Below, piece after piece: positions 1 through 5,748 of a stretch of 6,518 nucleotides of DNA. The notes beneath the pieces were generated by a model. That model worked only from the letters and a program-made list of their open reading frames with translations, made no database searches and was not told the DNA's origin. Numbering within the stretch: position 1 is the stretch's first letter; each line of letters starts with the position of its first letter. Position numbers and translations under genes: made by a program. Source of the DNA: Anaerolineaceae bacterium (GTDB lineage: Bacteria; Chloroflexota; Anaerolineae; Anaerolineales; Anaerolineaceae); assembly GCA_003158355.1 (NCBI GenBank), contig PMIV01000239.1, positions 1 through 6,518 on the forward strand. The letters run 5' to 3'.

Positions 1-845
1 CCTTCGGCGAATTGCAGCAGCAGTTCTTCCAAATGAGTCGTATCCAGCATATGGGAGTGATGTTCGAAAACACCCTCAATGCCGCCGGGATTCATGCGGA
101 AGCTTAGCACGTGCATGTTGCCGATATTTATGAAAAGATTGCGTTCGTGGCGCAGAGCCAAAGGGTCAAGGGTGGCACCCAACACGGCAGCCGGGGCGGT
201 ATCCATCACCAAGACCTGGGCTGGAATATCTCGTGTGCTGGCGACCACAGCCCGGAGGCGGGTCATGATGGCGGGGACATTCTCGGCAGCATAAGCGAAG
301 GCACTTAGTCGGTTTTCACTGCGGATTCGTTCATCAAGATAATCAAAGCGGAATTTACAGTCAGAAACATCCACCGGAGCGTTGCCGTGATCAAAGGCGG
401 CAACGGCGACAGCAGTGAGATCATCGAGGCTGACCCCGAAAATAGCGAAGGCCTGCCGGATGGCCGGAAAATCAAAATCAGCCATGGGAATGCGCTTGAC
501 CGATTCCGGCAAACGCCGGCTTTCGTCTTCGCTGACGAGGAGAATGCCTTTTTCCTGAGCGACTGACAGGTCATCGTCAAAAGAGCGGGCTGCTTCCGGG
601 GTGGCGTAGACTTTAAGCCCCTTCTTGATGTGGTCAGAGGCTCCCCAACCGGAAGGACCCCCGCCCATGATGCAACCGGTGAGCAGCACGTCTTTTTTCT
701 CACGGGCGGCCTGATGCAGGCGGCGTTCCACCATCAGGGTAGGGGAGGGCAAGATCAGCTTGTAGCCGTTCTCAACATCCATTTGCGAGTCAAAGAGAAA
801 AATGTCTTGCGTGCCGGTGCCAATATCAACTGTGAGGATCTTCAT
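1..845 (-). CDS. DUF1786 family protein, ASKHA-like, 3' end outside window
   Basis: Partial gene: 281 codons are readable and the frame is still open at base 1. The protein begins MKILTVDIGTGTQDIFLFDS, a glycine-rich acidic first strand and loop like the phosphate-binding loop of the ASKHA (actin/Hsp70/sugar kinase/HydA) fold. A glycine-rich GCIMGGGPSGWG stretch lies at residues 58-69, a second phosphate-loop-like INIGNMHVLSF at 239-249, and GVFEHHSHML at 258-267. I recognise this pattern as DUF1786 (PF08735), a family whose database title 'putative pyruvate formate-lyase activating enzyme' is not supported here: there is no radical-SAM CxxxCxxC motif. The true function is unknown. The start at 845 is preferred because it matches the family N-terminus; an in-frame ATG nine codons earlier (870-872) lacks a good ribosome site. 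It overlaps the PII-like gene by 20 bases, so it is almost surely co-transcribed and translationally coupled with it. Family assignment is from memory of motifs. Confidence 0.85.
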   Translation of the reverse strand, partial: MKILTVDIGTGTQDIFLFDSQMDVENGYKLILPSPTLMVERRLHQAAREKKDVLLTGCIMGGGPSGWGASDHIKKGLKVYATPEAARSFDDDLSVAQEKGILLVSEDESRRLPESVKRIPMADFDFPAIRQAFAIFGVSLDDLTAVAVAAFDHGNAPVDVSDCKFRFDYLDERIRSENRLSAFAYAAENVPAIMTRLRAVVASTRDIPAQVLVMDTAPAAVLGATLDPLALRHERNLFINIGNMHVLSFRMNPGGIEGVFEHHSHMLDTTHLEELLLQFAE

Positions 846-1203
846 TTTGATGCTCTTTCCGATCCAAGCCATACACCCGGGCAACGGGGATCACTGCCAG
901 AATGCCGGTGTTTGGCAGGTTGAGGTCGCCGATGAGTGTTTGGGTGGCGTTTACGACTTTATCAACCATTTCTTCCGATGGAACGATAGTAAATAGGGTG
1001 CGATTGAGCGTTTCTTTTTGTTCAAGTAGATTTTCGAGACTGGGGATCAGCGGAATATCATCCCGGAAGATATTGCTCTCTTGCAATCGTTTTAGCCCTG
1101 AACTGGGGAGAATTGTGATTCCGCTTACACCTGTTTCATTCCAGAGATTCAGAACTTCTTGCAAGCGAAAAGGATCGTGTAAAACGAACAGGATCATGTA
1201 CAT
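826..1203 (-). CDS. PII-like signalling protein, probable regulator of the adjacent antiporter
   Basis: Complete protein of 125 residues, soluble, no signal peptide. The order of strands and helices fits the ferredoxin-like PII fold: strand 1 MILFVLHD (3-10), a helix, then TGVSGITILPSSGL (24-37), which resembles the GVKGMTV segment of PII proteins; a second half with LFTIVPSEEMVDKVVNATQ (70-88) and PNTGILAVIPVARVYGL (97-113), like the strand that closes a PII trimer. The long T-loop with its modifiable tyrosine, found in classical GlnB/GlnK, is absent, so nitrogen signalling by uridylylation is unlikely. The ATG at 1203 shares one base with the antiporter stop (TGATG) and has AAGGAG eight bases upstream, which favours it over the in-frame ATG at 1197. 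Genetic coupling suggests that it binds a ligand, perhaps a nucleotide, and controls the antiporter; this is inference. The fold call is moderate, the gene call strong. Confidence 0.82.
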   Translation of the reverse strand: MYMILFVLHDPFRLQEVLNLWNETGVSGITILPSSGLKRLQESNIFRDDIPLIPSLENLLEQKETLNRTLFTIVPSEEMVDKVVNATQTLIGDLNLPNTGILAVIPVARVYGLDRKEHQNEDPHS

Positions 1204-2447
1204 CAGAGATTCTCCTTGATTAAATCCGAATCGGATTTTTGAACCAGTGGTGGAGGTTTGATATTTTCACCAGATTTAAAGGCAGCGCGCAGCAAAGGCG
1301 GGGTCACCAATGAGGTGATCAAGACCATAGCAATGACGGCAGAAAAAATTTGTGAGGTGATGTAACCGGAATCCAGTCCCAACTTGGCAATGATCAGGCT
1401 AACTTCGCCACGGGAAACCATGCCTGTGCCCAGTTGAAACGCTTCGTGCCAGGAAAAACGGCTGAGCTTTGCTCCGGTCCCGGCACCAATGATTTTGCCG
1501 GCAATCGCAATTACGGTAATACCCAGAATGATCCAGATAGTATTGAGGGTCAAAGCATGCAGATTAACACCCAGGCCAATTCCGACGAAGAAGATCGGAA
1601 CAAAGAATGCATAGGCTAATGAATGTAGATTACTTTCAATAATCCCTTTTTCAGGCGTCCTGGCAAACATGAGGCCGGCAATAAAGGTACCGGTAATTGC
1701 TGCCATTCCGCCCAATAATTCAGCAGCCAGACCGTAAATTAACAGGACCACTAATGCCAGAGTGGGAACACTTTGACTGATGGGCAAATGGCTGGTCCAA
1801 CGGGTAAGAGGAGGTAATGCCCAAATGCCGAACGCAGCAGATAATGCCAGAAATAACATCATTTTTCCGAATACGAGCAAAATTCCAACAAAGGAACTGG
1901 CGCCAGAAAGGAAAACCAGAAATCCGGAAAATAAAAGTAGTACCAATATATCGTCAAAGACGGCTGTACCAAGTAAAGCCAACCCAACTTTGCTGCGAAT
2001 CATTTTTAATTCAAGCAGCACTTGCGCTGAAATGGATACAGATGTAGCTCCAAGTGACAATCCCAAAAATAGACCCTGAATTGTACTCATTCCAGTTAAT
2101 TTGCCAAGGCCGAATCCAAGCCCCACCGGAAGAGCAACCCCAAGAATGCTGGCTCTGGTGGCGATGCGGGTGTTTTTTGCCAGGTCATTAAAGTGTAATT
2201 CCAAGCCCGCCAGGAACATGAGCAATAAGACACCGATTTCTCCCAACTCGGAAATGAAATCGGGCAAAATAGAACTGGTGATGAAGGGGAGGTGAGTGAT
2301 ATTGAGCAGAGATGGGCCAAGCAGAACACCAATGAGCAACTCACCAAAAACTGCAGGTTGGTGAATGAGAGTACTGAGATATCCAAAAAGTTTCGCAGCA
2401 ACTAAAATAATCACCAGAATTACTGCGAATTGTAAAAAATCGCTCAT
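1203..2447 (-). CDS. CPA2-family cation/proton antiporter (Kef/NapA type), membrane domain only
   Basis: Complete inner-membrane protein of 414 residues with about 12-13 hydrophobic segments. It belongs to the monovalent cation:proton antiporter 2 family (Na_H_Exchanger domain), exchanging Na+ or K+ for H+. Visible landmarks are QPAVFGELLIGVLLGP (30-45), GVLLLMFLAGLE (72-83), the unwound-helix segment GATSVSISAQVL (133-144), the ion-binding acidic pair FDD (164-166), FFVPIFFVGIGLGVNL (281-296), a lysine in AGKIIGAG (K318) and SRGEVSLII (345-353). The paired aspartates are typical of electrogenic NapA-like members. After the last helix only about 25 hydrophilic residues remain, so the TrkA-N/RCK regulatory domain of KefB/KefC is missing. 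AGGA lies about eight bases before the ATG. A 117-base gap separates it from the dehydrogenase gene upstream; no clear promoter was found there, so it may have its own weak promoter or be served by read-through. Ion specificity cannot be read from the sequence. Confidence 0.93.
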   Translation of the reverse strand: MSDFLQFAVILVIILVAAKLFGYLSTLIHQPAVFGELLIGVLLGPSLLNITHLPFITSSILPDFISELGEIGVLLLMFLAGLELHFNDLAKNTRIATRASILGVALPVGLGFGLGKLTGMSTIQGLFLGLSLGATSVSISAQVLLELKMIRSKVGLALLGTAVFDDILVLLLFSGFLVFLSGASSFVGILLVFGKMMLFLALSAAFGIWALPPLTRWTSHLPISQSVPTLALVVLLIYGLAAELLGGMAAITGTFIAGLMFARTPEKGIIESNLHSLAYAFFVPIFFVGIGLGVNLHALTLNTIWIILGITVIAIAGKIIGAGTGAKLSRFSWHEAFQLGTGMVSRGEVSLIIAKLGLDSGYITSQIFSAVIAMVLITSLVTPPLLRAAFKSGENIKPPPLVQKSDSDLIKENL

Positions 2448-2564
2448 CGTGATTTTCCTGATCTATTAAATAAGTTTATCATTGTTCTTTTTTGGCGGCA
2501 CTTCATGTTCATCCTGTTCGCACGGTTTTCACAAGAATGAAACACGTTACCATTTCAATGGTTA

Positions 2565-3683
2565 TCAATGTTTTACCTCTTCCAGAATTCCTTCATTTAC
2601 ATAGGCGGTCAATTCTCCAACGCTTAAATTATCGATTCCGAGTTTGTCGATTGTTCTACCGCGCCGCCAATAATCTGTTTTATGGATAATCGAAGCGATC
2701 CGGATAATGGAATCCATTGCACGAACGGAAACGCCATAACATTGGCCCAAAGAAGCAATAGGCACCAGGCTCATTGGAACATCTTCAAAAATATAGCGGT
2801 GGTTCAATGTGGGGGGAGCTTTAATCCCGTAGTACCCCGGTTGATTGTGAACCGCTTCGTACAGGTCTTTCCCAGAGGTGTCGTATGCCAGTTTTAACCA
2901 TTCCAGAGCCGTACGGGCACGGATGCCAAGAGAAGAGGCGACAGTTACTCTTTCGCGGTCTAGAGCTTCGAGAACTTTAGCGACAGAGGGTGAGACACCA
3001 TCAATATAGAATTGGTAATCTCCGTGTGTAGATTCTATCCACCCTGAATTGAGAACGGTCAAGGCGGGGTGAAAAATTGCCCCCATATTATTTAAACCGG
3101 TCTGGAGGACGTTAACGCCGTCGATATATTGCGGATAAGCAACATGAATCTGATCGAGTACCTTGTGAGTTCTATTTGCCGGGAGTGCTGCAAGCGGCAC
3201 GGCTTCTTTGATGCGAAAGATGCGTGATTCAGCAGGACCATCAGAGCGTGAAGCATAAATAAAAGTTTCTGCCTCAGCAATGGTCACATCTGCCAGACAC
3301 TTTTCATCCCTCAGTACCTTTGCAAATTCAATCGCTCCACAGGTTCTGCCTGGATGAAGTACCACGGTCTGTCCGTTTTTTAAGTAGGGGGCGCTTATTT
3401 TTGCAATATCTGCGTGAGCCGAAGATGGGACTACTACCATGATCATTTCAGCTTTTTCAAGCGCCTCTTCCATATTGGATGTGACCCGCGTTAATTTGCA
3501 AAAACCCATTAAACTACCATCCTGACTCTCCAGATTAATGCCGCCCAACTCTTTGATCGCCGCGATTCTTTCTGGCGTACGATTGTAGAGCGTGGTAGGG
3601 AAACCCATCAGTCCCAGATGAGCAGCCATGGCTTTTCCACCGTGGCCAGCTCCGATCACTGTAAATTTCATTTTTGTATTCAC
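2565..3683 (-). CDS. Octopine/nopaline dehydrogenase family NAD(P)-dependent oxidoreductase
   Basis: Complete cytoplasmic protein of 372 residues. The N-terminal Rossmann domain shows FTVIGAGHGGKAMAAHLGLMG (7-27) and a downstream strand IMVVVPSSAHADIA (81-94). The C-terminal all-helical domain (about 190-360) has NNMGAIFHPALTVLNSGWIE (198-217), whose His205 fits the conserved histidine of the octopine/nopaline dehydrogenase domain (PF02317), and HRYIFEDVPMSLVPIASLG (295-313), a typical family signature. Characterised members reduce the imine formed from an amino acid and a 2-oxoacid, or oxidise related substrates; the substrate here is unknown. The start is GTG at 3683: AGGAG sits seven bases upstream, while the internal ATG at 3671 is too far from it. 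That ribosome site lies inside the last codons of the mutase-like gene, whose stop is only four bases upstream, so the two are translationally coupled and probably act on linked metabolites. Confidence 0.92.
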   Translation of the reverse strand: MNTKMKFTVIGAGHGGKAMAAHLGLMGFPTTLYNRTPERIAAIKELGGINLESQDGSLMGFCKLTRVTSNMEEALEKAEMIMVVVPSSAHADIAKISAPYLKNGQTVVLHPGRTCGAIEFAKVLRDEKCLADVTIAEAETFIYASRSDGPAESRIFRIKEAVPLAALPANRTHKVLDQIHVAYPQYIDGVNVLQTGLNNMGAIFHPALTVLNSGWIESTHGDYQFYIDGVSPSVAKVLEALDRERVTVASSLGIRARTALEWLKLAYDTSGKDLYEAVHNQPGYYGIKAPPTLNHRYIFEDVPMSLVPIASLGQCYGVSVRAMDSIIRIASIIHKTDYWRRGRTIDKLGIDNLSVGELTAYVNEGILEEVKH

Positions 3684-3687
3684 TTAA

Positions 3688-5331
3688 TTACTCCTTTTTT
3701 TGAACCAACAATGCTTCCATCCGATCTTTCTCCGAAATGGATTTTCCTGTTGAATTAACAGAAATGCAGGCTCCCTTGATGATGCGGGTATTAATTTCAC
3801 CTTTCGCAAAGTGATTGTTGCGTAGTTGGGGAGCATCCAGAATCCCGATGCTGACGGCTTTCGCTAAATTATGAGCAGTAATAAGAGGATCAAGGGAATT
3901 GTCATTTGAGATACTGCGAATTGCTTGCAAGGTGATCTGTGCCTCCCGGACCAATTCATCCACACGGGCCTGCACTACCGGATCAGCAGTCATATCTGGC
4001 GCGCCTTGTAAAGCATTTTGGATTACCCTTTGCGCCATAGCACAGGCTTCAATTACATCGTCTGCAGTTGCAGAGTGATCTGCTTCGGTGTGCCCCACGA
4101 CATGGACAATATCCGGTTTGAGCGCCATTTGCAGGTAAATGCTCGCCGAAAGATGTGCCCGCGCGGCAGGCAGGTGCAGTGGATAACTAAGCAAACCTGT
4201 GCGGGTCTGCGTCCAAATCCTGAAATCTGCACCGCGCAACGGCTCGATCAGGCGCAGCATGGCCAGCATTTTTGCCAGATCCATTGCGTCAGAAAGTCCC
4301 GGCGGGCTATTGAACATGAACTGGGCAATATAGTTTTTCACTCCAAATGCGCGCGCATTATAGGCGGACAAATACGCCGAAACGACACAAACCACATCAG
4401 GAGCGTCGCGCATGCCCCAGTGGTGGGGTTCATTTAATTCCACTGGAATGCCGCGAGCGCCGTACCAGTTCATCACGCGTTGGTGTTCGCGGATGGAATC
4501 CTCAAGATTCCAGGGGCCGCGTCCGTCCATCTGATTGAACCAGAACAACGGAATGGCGCACCAGACGATATTGATTGTCTCAGAGTACATTTCGGCTAAT
4601 CGAATGAAGTCATCGGTACCGGAATATGTGCGCAGCAAAGGGAAATTCCCACACCGGCTGGCCGCATACAAAGCTTCGTAATCTGCGCGGCTGCGGACTG
4701 GAACCCCTCCGGCTCCTTTTTGACGCGGATCTTGTTTTTCGGGGTGAAAGAAATTTTGCTGAGCGTCCTGGTCGATGCCTAGCGAGACCACATCCAGGAT
4801 TTTTGCCTCAGCTATCTTTTCTATCCCGGCCAGGGTTTCTGCCATTGTAGGCAGACCAAAATGATGGCGAAGTAATGGAAATGGGGCTTTCCATTTGATT
4901 CGTTCTATTGTGTTTTGGGGATAAATTATTTTTTCTGTTTTCGGCGCAGATTCGGCTTTTAAGTAGGCTAACACTTGATCTGAAGGTTCTCCGCCTTCAA
5001 ATATTTTTTCAAAGAAGCCAAGTTTTCTGGCTCTTTCTGCCATTGGGGGTGTTCCTCCAAAGGCGAAACGAACTCCCTGGCTGCGCAGGTCATCTGCTGC
5101 TTCAGCAAATTCTCCAAGCAATTGCTCCCCGGTTTCAGGGGTTAACCGGTAAGATACTCCAACCAGATCAGCTTTTTCGGCTTTGGCAGCTTGCAGAACA
5201 TTTTCGATGGATACGGCTGGACCGAGAAAGACAGTCCGCCAACCAGCACTTTCTGCCAGTTGTAAAAAATTCATTACCCCGGCAACATGGACGCATTCCC
5301 CTAATGCAGCAGCAACGATCGTTTTTTTCAT
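3688..5331 (-). CDS. Cobalamin-dependent mutase-like protein, fused B12-binding (S-like) and glutamate-mutase E-like domains
   Basis: Complete cytoplasmic protein of 547 residues. Residues 1-125 are a B12-binding Rossmann domain: GECVHVAG (11-18) at the cobalt-ligand loop with His15 and Gly18, VGVSYRLT (57-64) with the serine of strand 3, FAFGGTPP (89-96) and FEGGEPSDQVLAYL (111-124). Residues about 145-547 resemble the glutamate mutase E subunit (Met_asp_mut_E) along their length: LLRTYSGTDDFIRLAE (232-247), a segment LEDSIREHQRVMNWYGARGI (276-295), GVKNYIAQFMF (330-340), VHVVGHTEADHSAT (409-422) matching the KTPHEAMGIPT region, and the C-terminal SIGILDAP (494-501) with KGAC (519-522) matching the VMDIP and GCVR region. 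Such enzymes move a carbon group by adenosyl radicals. Several glutamate-binding residues appear changed, so the substrate is probably not glutamate. GGAGG lies five bases before the ATG. First gene of a two-gene unit with the dehydrogenase. The homology call rests on recalled sequences, not an alignment run. Confidence 0.85.
   Translation of the reverse strand: MKKTIVAAALGECVHVAGVMNFLQLAESAGWRTVFLGPAVSIENVLQAAKAEKADLVGVSYRLTPETGEQLLGEFAEAADDLRSQGVRFAFGGTPPMAERARKLGFFEKIFEGGEPSDQVLAYLKAESAPKTEKIIYPQNTIERIKWKAPFPLLRHHFGLPTMAETLAGIEKIAEAKILDVVSLGIDQDAQQNFFHPEKQDPRQKGAGGVPVRSRADYEALYAASRCGNFPLLRTYSGTDDFIRLAEMYSETINIVWCAIPLFWFNQMDGRGPWNLEDSIREHQRVMNWYGARGIPVELNEPHHWGMRDAPDVVCVVSAYLSAYNARAFGVKNYIAQFMFNSPPGLSDAMDLAKMLAMLRLIEPLRGADFRIWTQTRTGLLSYPLHLPAARAHLSASIYLQMALKPDIVHVVGHTEADHSATADDVIEACAMAQRVIQNALQGAPDMTADPVVQARVDELVREAQITLQAIRSISNDNSLDPLITAHNLAKAVSIGILDAPQLRNNHFAKGEINTRIIKGACISVNSTGKSISEKDRMEALLVQKKE
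3691..3695 (-). promoter_or_regulatory. Ribosome binding site of the dehydrogenase gene, inside the end of the mutase-like gene
   Basis: The minus strand reads AAAGGAGTAATTAAGTG: the AAGGAG motif covers the last Lys-Glu codons of the mutase-like gene, TAA is its stop, and the GTG start follows seven bases after the GGAG. The spacing decides for GTG at 3683 against ATG at 3671 and implies coupled translation. Confidence 0.7.
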
Positions 5332-5336
5332 TCAAG

Positions 5337-5341
5337 CCTCC
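5337..5341 (-). promoter_or_regulatory. Ribosome binding site of the mutase-like gene
   Basis: GGAGG on the minus strand, five bases before the ATG at 5331. It fixes the start of the 547-residue protein. The wider word TTTGGAGG (5344-5337) is exactly complementary to CCTCCAAA in the leader (5511-5504), so the site could be masked. Confidence 0.8.
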
Positions 5342-5376
5342 AAAAGAAAAAGAGAACAGTTTTGCTGCTCTCTTTT
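5342..5376 (-). terminator. Terminator-like hairpin in the leader of the mutase-like operon (possible attenuator)
   Basis: Read on the minus strand, AAAAGAGAGCAG (5376-5365), loop CAAAA, and CTGTTCTCTTTT (5359-5348) form a 12-pair stem with one G-U pair, followed by a U-rich tail UCUUUU. On the plus strand the same stem has an A-C mismatch, so the minus direction is favoured. It ends 10 bases before the ATG of the mutase-like gene and its tail abuts the GGAGG ribosome site. Since no gene on this strand lies directly upstream, it would act on the leader transcript of this operon itself, i.e. as an attenuator rather than an end-of-gene terminator. The stem is AT-rich, so its strength is uncertain. 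Confidence 0.55.
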
Positions 5377-5490
5377 AGTTGGTAAAGGTCTCTTTCTATG
5401 GATGAAAACACTCAGTAATCATGGGGTTTCACTGGTAGATTTATAAGCAGCAAGCGTAAATTATGGAATAGTTCTTATCTCCAAATTCAA

Positions 5491-5520
5491 GATCAGGAAT
5501 TCCTTTGGAGGATCAGGAAT
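5491..5520. repeat. Short direct repeat in the leader, 20-base period
   Basis: GATCAGGAAT occurs exactly at 5491-5500 and 5511-5520. The first copy continues into the palindrome GGAATTCC (5496-5503). The two copies flank the TTTGGAGG segment (5504-5511) that can pair with other leader words. The 20-base period is close to two helical turns, as for a dimeric operator, but could equally be an RNA structural feature or chance. Confidence 0.4.
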
Positions 5521-5579
5521 CCAAGTCATACGGTTGTGAGAGCTTCCCAGTATATTGATCAAAATTATTCTCCAAGTTA

Positions 5580-5610
5580 TTTATAGCATATTTTTTAGTA
5601 ATTTTTACAA
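5580..5610 (-). promoter_or_regulatory. Candidate extended -10 promoter for the mutase-like/dehydrogenase operon
   Basis: On the minus strand, TGCTATAAA (5588-5580) has the TGn extension directly before a TATAAA -10 box. A weak -35 candidate TTGTAA (5610-5605) lies 19 bases upstream, longer than ideal, but an extended -10 tolerates this. Transcription would begin near 5573, giving a leader of about 240 bases. In AT-rich DNA such matches also arise by chance. Confidence 0.35.
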
Positions 5611-5706
5611 TTTGCCATTATTTTCATACCTGGAATTATTAATTAGAATGTTGGTTCAATTTCCATTAATTATCCCATTAAATGCTGCGCCCCTCATTCC
5701 AGTTAA

Positions 5707-5714
5707 GGTATACT
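5707..5714 (+). promoter_or_regulatory. Weak candidate -10 box for methylmalonyl-CoA mutase
   Basis: GGTATACT on the plus strand, with TATACT at 5709-5714, 34 bases before the ATG. A second option is TATGAT at 5718-5723. Neither has a recognisable -35 box at 16-18 bases, so the exact promoter is unsettled. Confidence 0.25.
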
Positions 5715-5748
5715 GACTATGATTGATCATTTAAAAAAAGAGGTTCTT

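Larger units (their letters stand above)
5332..5748. other. Divergent AT-rich intergenic region with minus-strand leader
   Basis: These 417 bases lie between two divergently transcribed B12-mutase genes. No credible gene lies within. Most visible structure points to the minus strand: a candidate extended -10 promoter near 5580-5610, three copies of a TTGGAG-type word in the leader (minus strand, around 5570-5576, 5479-5485 and the ribosome site itself at 5337-5344), one complementary CCTCCAAA (5504-5511), and a terminator-like hairpin at 5342-5376. A short plus-strand stretch close to 5749 should contain the promoter of methylmalonyl-CoA mutase. I looked for the core of a cobalamin riboswitch and did not find it. 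Confidence 0.6.

Noticed and set aside
305..703. 132-residue reading frame on the minus strand inside the DUF1786 gene
   Set aside because: It is a shifted frame of the DUF1786 gene, which reads through the same bases with recognisable family motifs; composition is serine/proline-rich without known motif.
1..845. Pyruvate formate-lyase activating enzyme
   Set aside because: This is the inherited family title, but no CxxxCxxC radical-SAM motif exists in the visible 281 residues.
2549..2562. Terminator after the dehydrogenase gene (ACCATTTCAATGGT)
   Set aside because: Only five or six pairs with a tiny loop and no U-run on either strand, so it cannot be called an intrinsic terminator.
2448..2564. 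Own promoter for the antiporter operon
   Set aside because: AT-rich words such as GATAAA and TTTAAT occur, but none has a -35 box at a proper distance.
4018..5446. Long plus-strand frames opposite the mutase-like gene (for example 4018-4437 and 4908-5378)
   Set aside because: They are antisense to a gene with clear domain homology, are rich in arginine and cysteine, and show no recognisable motif or ribosome site.
5461..5529. 22-residue leader peptide on the minus strand (ATG at 5529, TAA at 5461)
   Set aside because: The frame is open and sits in the leader before the terminator-like hairpin, but it has no well-spaced ribosome site and no run of a regulatory amino acid.
5332..5700. Cobalamin riboswitch in the leader of the mutase-like gene
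   Set aside because: Given the B12 enzyme this was the first expectation. A GGGAAGC word occurs on the minus strand near 5543-5549, but the GGTG..A.TCC and GCCACTGT core elements do not follow. A covariance-model search would settle it.
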